Origin: Anaerolinea sp. | GTDB lineage: Bacteria > Chloroflexota > Anaerolineae > Anaerolineales > Anaerolineaceae | Assembly: GCA_020216845.1 (NCBI GenBank) | Contig: JAIWNK010000136.1 | Span: 1-15,731 of the forward strand | Length of the DNA: 15,731 bases | Direction of reading: 5' to 3' | Notes under the pieces: model-generated | The model's database searches: none | What the model was told of the DNA's origin: nothing | The model's input: the letters and a program-made list of their open reading frames with translations, nothing else | Position numbers and translations under genes: made by a program | Part shown: piece by piece, positions 6,256 to 13,523 of the stretch | Position numbering within the stretch: the stretch's first letter is position 1 | Layout of the letters: each line of letters begins with the position of its first letter

Positions 6256-7341
6256 ATGAGTGAACAGACTGAAACGGGTGCGCTGCGCCTGGAAAATGTG
6301 ACCAAGATTTTTGGACAGGGAAGCAGTCAGGTTCGCGCGGTGGATGATGTTTCGTTAACAATCCAAAGCGGCGAATTTGTGACCCTGTTGGGGCCTTCGG
6401 GTTGTGGCAAGACAACGACTTTGCGTCTAATTGCTGGTTTTGAGTTTCCAACGAGCGGACGGTTGTTGCTGGATGAGAAAGATATCGCCAATGTGCCGCC
6501 GAATTTGCGTCCAATGGCAATGGTGTTTCAAAGTTATGCGTTGTTTCCCCATTTGAACGTGTTTGAGAATGTGGCCTATGGGCTGCGTTTGCGCAAAATG
6601 CCCGAGGCAGAGATCAAAGAAGCGGTTAATATTGTGTTGCACATGATGAATCTGGTGGGGTTGGAACGCCGCAACCCGAATCAGCTTTCGGGTGGGCAGC
6701 AACAGCGGGTGGCTTTGGCGCGCGCCATGGTGATGAAGCCAAAATTGTTGCTGTTTGATGAGCCGCTTTCCAATTTGGATGCCAAACTGCGCACGCAAAT
6801 GCGCATGGAAATTCGTCGTCTGCAACAACGTATGGGCATTACCAGCGTATATGTAACGCATGACCAAATGGAGGCCATGAGCCTTTCTGATCGTGTGGTG
6901 GTGATGAACCGGGGTAAGATTGAACAGGTAGGCACGCCGGAGGAAATTTATCAACGTCCGGCGACTATGTTTGTGGCCGATTTTATTGGCCGGGCAAACT
7001 TTGTCGAGACCGATGTGCTGGCGTTGGATGGCCGTTTGGCAATTGTGGATGTGTATGGGCAGAAGGTGCAATTGGCTTGCAGCCCTGAAATTCGCGTCGG
7101 ACAAAAGGCGTATGCAATGATCCGCCCGGAAGCGATTAACCTGAGCTCTCGCACCAGCAATTACATGGCAGAGGTCAAGACGGCGGTATACCTGGGTAAC
7201 TCGGTAGAATATGAGGTTGAAATTGAGCAGAATCTGCTCAAGGTGGTAGATTATGACCCAACGCCCGGTATGATGTTCCGCGAAGGGTCTTTTGTTAGCA
7301 TGACCTTTGACCCGGAGCGCAGCTATTTGTTGCCCAAGTGA
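6256..7341 (+). CDS. ABC transporter ATP-binding protein (FbpC/PotA/CysA-like)
   Basis: A 361-residue cytoplasmic ATPase that powers the preceding permease. All nucleotide-binding motifs are intact: Walker A GPSGCGKT (46-53), Q-loop Gln92, signature LSGGQ (144-148), Walker B LLLFDEP with Glu169, D-loop SNLD (172-175) and switch His202. Beyond about residue 240 is the C-terminal extension with a TOBE-like beta domain (about 280-355), which carries sequences such as MIRPEAINLS and YLGNSVEYEVEI. The length matches the CUT1/Fe/polyamine ATPase group. A strong AGGAG (6245-6249) precedes the ATG. It is the last gene of the operon; an intrinsic terminator follows within 25 bases. ATPases of this group are close in sequence across substrates, so it gives no hint of what is carried. 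Confidence 0.93.
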   Translation: MSEQTETGALRLENVTKIFGQGSSQVRAVDDVSLTIQSGEFVTLLGPSGCGKTTTLRLIAGFEFPTSGRLLLDEKDIANVPPNLRPMAMVFQSYALFPHLNVFENVAYGLRLRKMPEAEIKEAVNIVLHMMNLVGLERRNPNQLSGGQQQRVALARAMVMKPKLLLFDEPLSNLDAKLRTQMRMEIRRLQQRMGITSVYVTHDQMEAMSLSDRVVVMNRGKIEQVGTPEEIYQRPATMFVADFIGRANFVETDVLALDGRLAIVDVYGQKVQLACSPEIRVGQKAYAMIRPEAINLSSRTSNYMAEVKTAVYLGNSVEYEVEIEQNLLKVVDYDPTPGMMFREGSFVSMTFDPERSYLLPK

Positions 7342-7362
7342 AAGGGCGGGAATTTTGCAATG

Positions 7363-7396
7363 AATTAGGCAGCACATTGTGTTGCCTAATTTTTTT
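7363..7396 (+). terminator. Intrinsic terminator of transporter operon
   Basis: AATTAGGCA (7363-7371) pairs with TGCCTAATT (7383-7391). The inner bases GCACA/TGTGT can extend the stem to a short loop. A T run continues to 7396. It lies 21 bases after the ATPase stop and closes the operon. Confidence 0.88.
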
Positions 7397-7402
7397 GGGG
7401 GG

Positions 7403-7430
7403 TTGCAGTCTGACCAAAAGCGAGTACAAT
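7403..7430 (+). promoter_or_regulatory. Promoter of CorA-family gene
   Basis: TTGCAG (7403-7408) and TACAAT (7425-7430) are 16 bp apart, just after the preceding terminator and 34 bases before the ATG. The predicted start near 7437 leaves a leader of about 27 nt with GGAGGT (7451-7456). Confidence 0.6.
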
Positions 7431-7464
7431 CAGGGCGTTGATAACCTGGGTCGGAGGTGCTGCT

Positions 7465-8397
7465 ATGTTGACAATTTATAAGACGACCGATAAGGGGTTA
7501 GAAAAATTTGACGAAGTGGTGCCGAATTGTTGGGTGGACCTGACCGACCCAACAACGGATGAGATGGAGCGCATCAAAGCGGAAGGTGTGCCGCATGACT
7601 TTTTAATCTATCCTTTGGATATAGATGAGCGATCGCGCACGGAGCGAGAAGATGATGGCACGCTGTTGGTGGTGTTGCGCATTCCGTATTATGCTGGGCC
7701 CAAAGAGGATGTGCCATATCGCACCATGCCGCTTGGCATTATTCTGACGAGCCAATTTATTGTCACGGTTAGCCGTTACCCGAACGAGATTACCCAGGAA
7801 TTTGCCAAAGGACGGGTGCGCGGCCTGGCAACGGCCAAGCGCTATCGTTTTGTGTTGCGGTTGTTGTTGGCGGTTGCCAGCAAGTATTTGCAATATTTGC
7901 GTGAAATCAATCATCTGGTGGATGAGGTGGAAGATCGCTTGCAGGCTTCGATGCGCAACAAAGAAGTGCAAGATTTGTTGATGTATCAGAAGAGCCTGGT
8001 CTATTTTGCGACGGCGCTGAAATCTAACGAGTTGATGATGGAGCGTTTGCAGCGCGGCGGGTTGTTCTCAAAGTATGAAGAAGATGAAGACCTGCTAGAA
8101 GATGTGATTACGGAAAATCAGCAAGCAATTGAAATGGTGAACATCTCCAGCAGCATTTTGAGCGGGATGATGGATGCTTTTGCTTCGATTATCTCAAACA
8201 ACTTGAACGTGGTGATGAAGTTTTTGGCTTCGATGACGATTGTTTTGAGCATTCCATCCATCATTACGAGCTTTTTTGGCATGAATGTTGATTTGCCAAT
8301 GGCAGAACACCCCCTGGCATATTTATTTATCATTGGTCTATCCATTGCCATTGGAGCGTTGACTGTGATAATCTTCATCCGCCGAAATTGGTTCTAG
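7465..8397 (+). CDS. CorA-family divalent cation (Mg2+/Co2+) channel
   Basis: A 310-residue protein of normal CorA size. A soluble N-terminal alpha/beta domain (about 1-235) precedes a long helix and two C-terminal membrane helices (about 251-271 and 285-305). The defining pore motif Gly272-Met273-Asn274 (FFGMNVDLPM) is at the end of the first membrane helix. The protein forms homopentameric channels in the cytoplasmic membrane. After GMN it lacks the canonical MPEL loop of E. coli CorA and reads VDLPMAEHP, as in the wider CorA-like group, so ion preference is open. The C-terminus FIRRNWF is close to the usual basic end. I chose ATG 7465, eight bases after a GGAGGT ribosome-binding site; an upstream in-frame TTG (7438) falls at the predicted transcription start. 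No clear terminator follows before the rpoB promoter. Confidence 0.9.
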   Translation: MLTIYKTTDKGLEKFDEVVPNCWVDLTDPTTDEMERIKAEGVPHDFLIYPLDIDERSRTEREDDGTLLVVLRIPYYAGPKEDVPYRTMPLGIILTSQFIVTVSRYPNEITQEFAKGRVRGLATAKRYRFVLRLLLAVASKYLQYLREINHLVDEVEDRLQASMRNKEVQDLLMYQKSLVYFATALKSNELMMERLQRGGLFSKYEEDEDLLEDVITENQQAIEMVNISSSILSGMMDAFASIISNNLNVVMKFLASMTIVLSIPSIITSFFGMNVDLPMAEHPLAYLFIIGLSIAIGALTVIIFIRRNWF

Positions 8398-8415
8398 AAA
8401 AAAGAGCCAAAAAAC

Positions 8416-8444
8416 TTGCAATTTTGAGTATCGTTGGTTATAAT
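8416..8444 (+). promoter_or_regulatory. rpoB promoter (sigma-70 type)
   Basis: TTGCAA (8416-8421) and a perfect TATAAT (8439-8444) are 17 bp apart, the ideal spacing. Transcription would start near 8451 and give a 5' leader of about 73 nt. rpoB thus has its own promoter here rather than following rplJ/rplL. Confidence 0.75.
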
Positions 8445-8458
8445 GAACGATTGCGCTG

Positions 8459-8480
8459 CCCGCTGTTGGCGCGGGTGTTT
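8459..8480 (+). promoter_or_regulatory. Small hairpin in rpoB leader, possible attenuator
   Basis: CCCGC (8459-8463) pairs with GCGGG (8471-8475) around a 7-nt loop and is followed by TGTTTT. The stem is short and the T run impure, so it could be a weak attenuator or pause site near the 5' end of the rpoB transcript, or chance. Confidence 0.25.
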
Positions 8481-8523
8481 TCGTATCTTAACCGGCTATT
8501 TTGCGGATGCCAGGAGTTTTGTT

Positions 8524-11500
8524 ATGCAGTCTTTGCCTGTCAAGTCGTATGCTCGCATTCCATCCATTTTCAACCTTCCCAACTTGATTGAAGTGCAATT
8601 GGATTCGTTTCAGCGATTGAAACGCGAGGGGTTGATTGACCTGTTCGATGAGATTTCGCCGATCGAATCTTATAACAAGGGGATGCGGTTGTATTTCCCC
8701 GGCCGCTCGCCCGAAGCCCAGCAATGGGGGCTGCGCTATTGGTTCGGCGAACCCAAGCATTCGATGGAGGAATGCGTTGAGCGTGATTTGACGTATGCCA
8801 GTCCGTTGTATGTTTCGGTTTTGTTGGCCGGGCCGGATGTGCCCGAACCGGTCAAGCAGGATATCTTCCTGGGCGACTTCCCAGAGATGACCGACAAAGG
8901 CACGTTTATCATCAATGGCACGGAACGCGTGGTGGTTTCACAGCTGATTCGTTCGCCGGGTGTCTATTTTGAGGCGCCGGTGGATCGTTCGACCGGGCGT
9001 CGCCTGGCGATGGCCAAACTCATCCCTGACCGTGGGGCGTGGATGGAGTTTGAGACGCGCAAGAACGATTACATCATCCTCAAATTCAACCGCAAGCGCA
9101 CGGTGCCGATTACCATTTTCCTGCGCGCGCTGGCTGCAATCAGCGATGGCTTGCCGGATTCACCCTTGCACGAAGGCAGCGACGAAGAGTTGTTGTCGCT
9201 GTTCCAAGATGTGGACAACAACCCGGACCGCATGTTCATCGCTTCGACTTTGCGGCAGGAACCCCCGTGGCAGCAGGGGCGGGCCGGATCGTTGGCGGAA
9301 GAGGCGCTGATTGAGTTCTTTAAACGGATGCGCCCCGGTGACCCGGCGACGATTGAGAACGCGACGCAATTCATGCAAGAGCAACTATTTGATCAGCGGC
9401 ACTATGACCTTGAGCGCGTGGGTCGGTATAAGCTCAATCAAAAACTTGACCTTTCGGAGCATATTCCGGTTTCGCACCGCACAGTCACCAAGTGGGATGT
9501 GGTCTATTTGGTGCGCCGCATGATCTTGATTAACAATGAGCGCGAAGACAAAGATGATATTGATCATTTGGGTAACCGGCGTGTCAAGACGGTTGGTGAG
9601 CTGATTCAAAACAAATTGCGCATTGGCCTGCGGCGAATGGAGCGCGTGATTAAGGAACGCATGTCCATCCGTGACCAGGATCAGCTTTCACCGATGAGTT
9701 TGATCAACATTCGCCCGGTTGTCGCTTCAATGCGCGAATTCTTTGGCTCTAGTCAGCTGTCGCAATTCATGGATCAAACCAATCCGTTGGCGGAGTTGCG
9801 GCACAAACGCACGCTCTCGGCGTTGGGCCCTGGTGGTCTGCGACGCGAGCGCGCCGGCTTTGATGTGCGCGATGTGCACCATTCGCACTATGGCCGCATT
9901 TGCCCAATTGAAACACCAGAAGGCCCCAACATCGGTCTGATCGGCCGTCTTTCAAGCTTTGCGCGCGTCAATGAATATGGTTTCATCGAGACGCCTTATC
10001 GCCGCGTGGTGAAGGTCTTGTCTTGCAAAGATCCGCGCCTGGTGGGGCGTTTGATGCGCGAGACGTTGACCGATGCCGAGACGGGAGAGGTGATTGTCAA
10101 GCAGGGCGAACGTGTGACGGAAGCGATGTTGCCGGCCATTGCCAGGCTCAATCGGACTTCTATTTTCGTGGCTCCGTTCGTTTCTGATGAGGTTGAATAC
10201 CTTTCGGCGGATGCGGAAGATAAGTTCGTGATTGCGCAGGCCAACACGCCCTTGAACGAGTATGGTGAATTGGCGGCGGAACGCATTTCTTGCCGGCATC
10301 ATTCTGATTTTACGGTGTCTTCTTCGGATAGTGTCAACTATATGGATGTGGCACCGCATCAGGTGATGGGCATCAGCGCATCGCTGATTCCGTTTTTGGA
10401 GCACGATGACGCCAACCGTGCTTTGATGGGCGCCAACATGCAGACGCAAGCGGTGCCCTTGGTCAACCCAGATATTCCGACCGTTTCGACGGGCATGGAA
10501 GAATATGCGGCGCGCGATTCGGGGCAGGTGTTGGTAGCAGAAGAAGATGGTGAGGTGGTTTCGGTTACCGGGCGCGAAATTATCGTTCGCACTGCCAATG
10601 GTTTGAAGACCTATTTGTTGCGCAAATATCAGCGCTCTAATCAAAGCACATGCATTGATCAACGCCCGGCTGTTTCAAAAGGACAGATCATTCGGGCTGG
10701 CGATGTGTTGGCCGATTCCTCTTCAACGGTCGGCGGCAACCTGGCGTTGGGCCAAAATGTGGTGGTCGCATTCCTTTCGTGGGAAGGTGGCAACTTTGAA
10801 GATGCGATCTTGATCTCGGAACGCATGGTGCAAGAGGATCGCTTTACCTCGGTGCATGTTGAAAAGTATGAAGTTGAGGCACGCGACACCAAGCTTGGCC
10901 CCGAAGAAATCACCCGTGATATTCCCAATGTGGGGGATGATGCCATCAAAGATCTGGATGAAAATGGCATCATTCGCGTGGGCGCAGAGGTTGGTCCGAA
11001 TGACATTTTGGTCGGCAAGATTACACCCAAGGGTGAAAAAGAGCTGACACCGGAAGAACGTCTCTTGCGGGCTATCTTTGGCGAAAAGTCGCGCGATGTG
11101 AAAGATACCTCGCTGCGAATGCCGCATGGCGAGCGTGGCAAGGTGGTGGATGTGAAGGTCTTCACCCGTGAAGACAATGTGGATTTGTCGGCGGGGGTAG
11201 ATATGATGGTGCGCGTCTCGGTGGCACAGCGACGCAAGATTACCGCGGGCGACAAGATGGCCGGACGACATGGCAACAAGGGTGTTGTTTCGCGCGTGGT
11301 GGCCGTTGAAGATATGCCCTATCTGGAAGATGGCACACCGGTTGATATCATCCTCAATCCTTTGGGCGTTCCGGGGCGTATGAACATTGGGCAGGTGCTG
11401 GAGACGCATTTGGGTTGGGCGGCACGGCAGCTGGGCTTCCGCGTGATTTGCCCGATCTTTGATGGCGCCAACGAATTGGAAATTGAGGCAGAGCTGGCGC

Positions 11501-12444
11501 GTGCCTGGCTGATGGAGCGTGCCTGGAGCGATTTGATGGATCGGGCCTGGAATTGGCTGAAGGAACAGGGCGAATATGACCCTGAGGCGATCCAAGATGA
11601 CGATGAAGTGCGCATGTTGTACCTGGAAGAGTGGCTTGGCGAACGCGGCTATGAATTGGATAGCCTGAAGCTGGATGTGCAGCAGACGCGACGCTGGGCG
11701 CTGGCCGAGTGGCTGCGCGAACGGGGCTATAACCCGGATGAGATGCTGTCTTTTGAAAGCGTGCGCCCTGGTGCACCGCAGGTTCAGCCGCAAGATGTGC
11801 GCGCCATTGTGGTTGGGTTGCGCGAATGGCTGAAGAGCGAAGGCGAAGATGTGAGTGCCGTCGCCGATGAAGATATTCGTCGTCGGGCCGAAGAATATAT
11901 GGCGCGCTCAGGTCGGCCCATGCCTGTGCTGGGCAAGATGACGTTGATTGATGGCAAAACTGGCCTGCCGTTTGATCAGCCGGTGACGGTGGGCGTGATG
12001 ACGATGCTGAAGCTGCATCACCTGGTAGAAGATAAAGTGCATGCCCGCTCGACCGGTCCGTATAGCCTGGTGACGCAGCAGCCTTTGGGCGGTAAGGCAC
12101 AGTTTGGTGGTCAGCGCTTTGGCGAAATGGAAGTGTGGGCCTTGGAAGCTTATGGCGCGGCCTACATTTTGCAGGAGATGTTGACGGTGAAATCGGACGA
12201 TGTGCAAGGGCGCGTCGCTGCCTATGAGGCAATCGTCAAGGGCGAAGAACTGGAAGAACCCAGTCTGCCGGCGGCTTTTCGGGTGTTGGTGAAAGAGCTG
12301 CAAAGCCTTGGGCTGGCAGTGGAAGGCGTGATGGATTCGGGCGAAGTTATTCGGTTTGGCAAAGATGAAGAGCGCGCCCGCCCGCCACGCATGGAAACCG
12401 GTTTGCTTGGGTTGGGCGGTGAAACTCTAGATGATTTAGGGTAA
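8524..12444 (+). CDS. rpoB: DNA-directed RNA polymerase subunit beta
   Basis: A 1306-residue beta subunit, somewhat longer than the Bacillus protein. Signatures run in order: [11 protein letters not shown] near the N-terminus; the rifampicin region [16 protein letters not shown] with His427 and Ser432; [45 protein letters not shown] with the catalytic-centre lysines Lys911 and Lys919; [14 protein letters not shown]; and the C-terminal clamp part [14 protein letters not shown] to [13 protein letters not shown]. Between GANELEIE (from 981) and GKMTLIDG (from 1137) it has roughly 130 residues more than Bacillus RpoB, forming Trp-rich repeats. The residue at E. coli Arg529 is Thr430. I chose ATG 8524 with AGGAG at 8512-8516; an in-frame ATG at 8443 overlaps the -10 box and cannot be transcribed. 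rpoC does not follow; rpsL does. Confidence 0.98.
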   Translation: MQSLPVKSYARIPSIFNLPNLIEVQLDSFQRLKREGLIDLFDEISPIESYNKGMRLYFPGRSPEAQQWGLRYWFGEPKHSMEECVERDLTYASPLYVSVLLAGPDVPEPVKQDIFLGDFPEMTDKGTFIINGTERVVVSQLIRSPGVYFEAPVDRSTGRRLAMAKLIPDRGAWMEFETRKNDYIILKFNRKRTVPITIFLRALAAISDGLPDSPLHEGSDEELLSLFQDVDNNPDRMFIASTLRQEPPWQQGRAGSLAEEALIEFFKRMRPGDPATIENATQFMQEQLFDQRHYDLERVGRYKLNQKLDLSEHIPVSHRTVTKWDVVYLVRRMILINNEREDKDDIDHLGNRRVKTVGELIQNKLRIGLRRMERVIKERMSIRDQDQLSPMSLINIRPVVASMREFFGSSQLSQFMDQTNPLAELRHKRTLSALGPGGLRRERAGFDVRDVHHSHYGRICPIETPEGPNIGLIGRLSSFARVNEYGFIETPYRRVVKVLSCKDPRLVGRLMRETLTDAETGEVIVKQGERVTEAMLPAIARLNRTSIFVAPFVSDEVEYLSADAEDKFVIAQANTPLNEYGELAAERISCRHHSDFTVSSSDSVNYMDVAPHQVMGISASLIPFLEHDDANRALMGANMQTQAVPLVNPDIPTVSTGMEEYAARDSGQVLVAEEDGEVVSVTGREIIVRTANGLKTYLLRKYQRSNQSTCIDQRPAVSKGQIIRAGDVLADSSSTVGGNLALGQNVVVAFLSWEGGNFEDAILISERMVQEDRFTSVHVEKYEVEARDTKLGPEEITRDIPNVGDDAIKDLDENGIIRVGAEVGPNDILVGKITPKGEKELTPEERLLRAIFGEKSRDVKDTSLRMPHGERGKVVDVKVFTREDNVDLSAGVDMMVRVSVAQRRKITAGDKMAGRHGNKGVVSRVVAVEDMPYLEDGTPVDIILNPLGVPGRMNIGQVLETHLGWAARQLGFRVICPIFDGANELEIEAELARAWLMERAWSDLMDRAWNWLKEQGEYDPEAIQDDDEVRMLYLEEWLGERGYELDSLKLDVQQTRRWALAEWLRERGYNPDEMLSFESVRPGAPQVQPQDVRAIVVGLREWLKSEGEDVSAVADEDIRRRAEEYMARSGRPMPVLGKMTLIDGKTGLPFDQPVTVGVMTMLKLHHLVEDKVHARSTGPYSLVTQQPLGGKAQFGGQRFGEMEVWALEAYGAAYILQEMLTVKSDDVQGRVAAYEAIVKGEELEEPSLPAAFRVLVKELQSLGLAVEGVMDSGEVIRFGKDEERARPPRMETGLLGLGGETLDDLG
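11506..11931 (+). repeat. Insert in RpoB with degenerate 26-residue repeats
   Basis: Within rpoB, units aligned on a Trp-Leu pair begin at codons 11554 (Trp1011), 11632 (Trp1037), 11710 (Trp1063) and 11827 (Trp1102). The first three are exactly 78 bp (26 residues) apart; the fourth follows after 39 residues. Starts read [39 protein letters not shown] and [14 protein letters not shown] partial unit WLMERAW begins at Trp995. The pattern suggests small helical hairpins rich in Glu, Arg and Trp. The place corresponds to the short segment between the PVFDGA and DGRTGE motifs in Bacillus and E. coli RpoB. This differs from the site of the large E. coli insert, which lies before [12 protein letters not shown]. 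Confidence 0.75.
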
Positions 12445-12447
12445 CCA

Positions 12448-12456
12448 TGATATAAT
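12448..12456 (+). promoter_or_regulatory. Extended -10 promoter of str operon
   Basis: TGATATAAT is a perfect extended -10 (TGnTATAAT) beginning four bases after the rpoB stop. No good -35 hexamer is placed for it, as is usual for extended -10 promoters. Transcription would start near 12463, giving a leader of about 120 nt before rpsL. Read-through from rpoB would add to this. Confidence 0.6.
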
Positions 12457-12458
12457 CA

Positions 12459-12540
12459 GCTTTCGTTGCATTCGCGGCGAAAGCCCGCCCTACGAATTTG
12501 TGCGGAGGGGAGGCCATCATTGCTGGCGATGGCCTTCCTT
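12459..12540 (+). promoter_or_regulatory. Structured 5' leader of rpsL with two hairpins
   Basis: The first hairpin pairs GCTTTCG (12459-12465) with CGAAAGC (12478-12484) around 12 nt, close to the predicted transcription start. The second pairs 12506-12518 with 12528-12540 (core AGGCCATC/GATGGCCT, 13 pairs with two G-U) around a 9-nt loop. Neither is followed directly by a T run, so neither is a plain terminator. The left arm of the second also holds a GGAGG-like stretch and could instead pair with the CCCGCCC just upstream (12484-12490). A ribosomal-protein autoregulatory site is a fair guess, since str operons are usually controlled by S7, but in E. coli the site lies between rpsL and rpsG. 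Confidence 0.45.
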
Positions 12541-12583
12541 GATGAAACCAAAAACTGTATCTTTTTTTCGGAGGCAAAGGAAA

Positions 12584-13006
12584 GTGCCCACAATCAATCA
12601 GTTGATCCGTAAAGGTCGTATGACCAAGAAGTCGAAGAGCAAGGCGCCTGCGTTGCAGTATACGCTGAACTCTTTCAAGCAACGTCGCACGCGTCAGGAT
12701 AAGGGCGCACCGCAGAAGCGCGGTGTTTGCACCGTGGTGCGTACGATGACCCCGAAGAAGCCGAATTCGGCGTTGCGCAAGATTGCCCGCGTGCGTCTTT
12801 CGAACGGCATCGAAGTCACGGCATACATCCCCGGTGAAGGCCATCAGTTGCAGGAGCACTCGGTGGTGATGGTGCGCGGCGGTCGTGTGAAGGACTTGCC
12901 TGGCGTTCGCTACCATATTGTGCGCGGCACGCTCGACACAACGGGGGTAGCCAAGCGTATGCAGGGCCGTTCCAAGTACGGCGCCAAGCAACCTAAGAAA
13001 AAGTAG
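12584..13006 (+). CDS. rpsL: 30S ribosomal protein S12
   Basis: A 140-residue S12 of the long Bacillus-like form, with about 16 more residues before QKRGVCT than E. coli. It sits at the decoding centre of the small subunit. Residues tied to streptomycin response and fidelity have the wild-type state: Lys58 in [11 protein letters not shown] and Lys103 in [13 protein letters not shown]. Asp104 is the residue modified by RimO in other bacteria. The tail ends in a lysine run. The start is GTG 12584 ([12 protein letters not shown]), nine bases after GGAGG (12570-12574); longer in-frame starts would extend through the leader hairpin and match no S12. It is the first gene of the str operon and is 25 bases from rpsG. 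Confidence 0.98.
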   Translation: MPTINQLIRKGRMTKKSKSKAPALQYTLNSFKQRRTRQDKGAPQKRGVCTVVRTMTPKKPNSALRKIARVRLSNGIEVTAYIPGEGHQLQEHSVVMVRGGRVKDLPGVRYHIVRGTLDTTGVAKRMQGRSKYGAKQPKKK

Positions 13007-13031
13007 TTGTTAAGAAGGACGGAGAAGTTTC

Positions 13032-13499
13032 ATGCGTCGTACTAAACCCGAACCACGGGAGATCGCTCCCGATATTCGCTATAATAACGTCTATGTTCAG
13101 ATGCTCATTCAGCACATGCTGCGGCGCGGCAAGAAAAGCACCGCGACGACGATCATGTATGATGCGCTGGATATCGTCAAAGAAAAGACCGGCAAGCACC
13201 CGATTGAGGTGTTTGAACAGGCTTTGAAGAACGTTGGCCCCGTGATGGAAGTGCGCCCTCGTCGTGTGGGTGGCGCTACCTATCAGGTGCCGATGGAAGT
13301 TGCCATGGAGCGGCGGATTACCCTGGCCATGCGCTGGATTCTGTCCGCAGCGCGGGCTCGCAGTGGCAAATCCTTTGCCGAAAAGCTCTCCGCAGAATTG
13401 CTGGATGCTGCTTCTAATCAGGGTGCTGCCGTGCGCAAGCGCGACGAGACGCATAAGATGGCGGAAGCCAACCGCGCCTTTTCCCACTATCGTCTCTAG
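13032..13499 (+). CDS. rpsG: 30S ribosomal protein S7
   Basis: A 155-residue S7, the usual bacterial length. It binds the 3' major domain of 16S rRNA, starts its assembly and contacts the exit-site tRNA. Family marks are RRTKPEPREIAPDIRYNNVY at the N-terminus, the conserved KNVGPVMEVRPRRVGGATYQ (about 67-86) and the C-terminal THKMAEANRAFSHYRL. GGAG stands a few bases before the ATG. It lies between rpsL and fusA with gaps of only 25 and 24 bases, a standard str arrangement. In other bacteria S7 is the operon's translational repressor; a site for that is not evident in the short rpsL-rpsG gap, so control may act at the upstream leader. Confidence 0.98.
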   Translation: MRRTKPEPREIAPDIRYNNVYVQMLIQHMLRRGKKSTATTIMYDALDIVKEKTGKHPIEVFEQALKNVGPVMEVRPRRVGGATYQVPMEVAMERRITLAMRWILSAARARSGKSFAEKLSAELLDAASNQGAAVRKRDETHKMAEANRAFSHYRL

Positions 13500-13523
13500 G
13501 CGAGAAGGTAGCAGGATACGGAC

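Noticed and set aside
3354-7341. Annotation as a ferric iron (Fbp) transporter
   Set aside because: The fold class fits, but the Tyr-Tyr iron ligands appear to be replaced by His-Asp and the operator looks Pho-like. A phosphorylated substrate is preferred, though not proven.
6427-7377. Minus-strand open frame of 316 codons opposite the ATPase gene
   Set aside because: It is antisense to an intact ABC ATPase, of low-complexity composition, and starts within the terminator region.
8434-8523. In-frame upstream start of rpoB (TTG 8434 or ATG 8443)
   Set aside because: Both lie before or within the -10 box, so they would not be in the mRNA; ATG 8524 has AGGAG at the right distance.
10723-11793. 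Minus-strand open frame of 356 codons inside rpoB
   Set aside because: It is a shadow of rpoB codon bias, with no family resemblance and no promoter or ribosome-binding site.
12459-12484. rpoB terminator at the first leader hairpin
   Set aside because: The stem has only seven pairs with a 12-nt loop and is followed by a C-rich stretch, not T's.
12529-12612. Possible 27-codon leader peptide upstream of and overlapping rpsL
   Set aside because: Its ATG lies within the hairpin arm, its Shine-Dalgarno-like GGAGG is 17 bases away, and it has no run of regulatory codons; chance is more likely.
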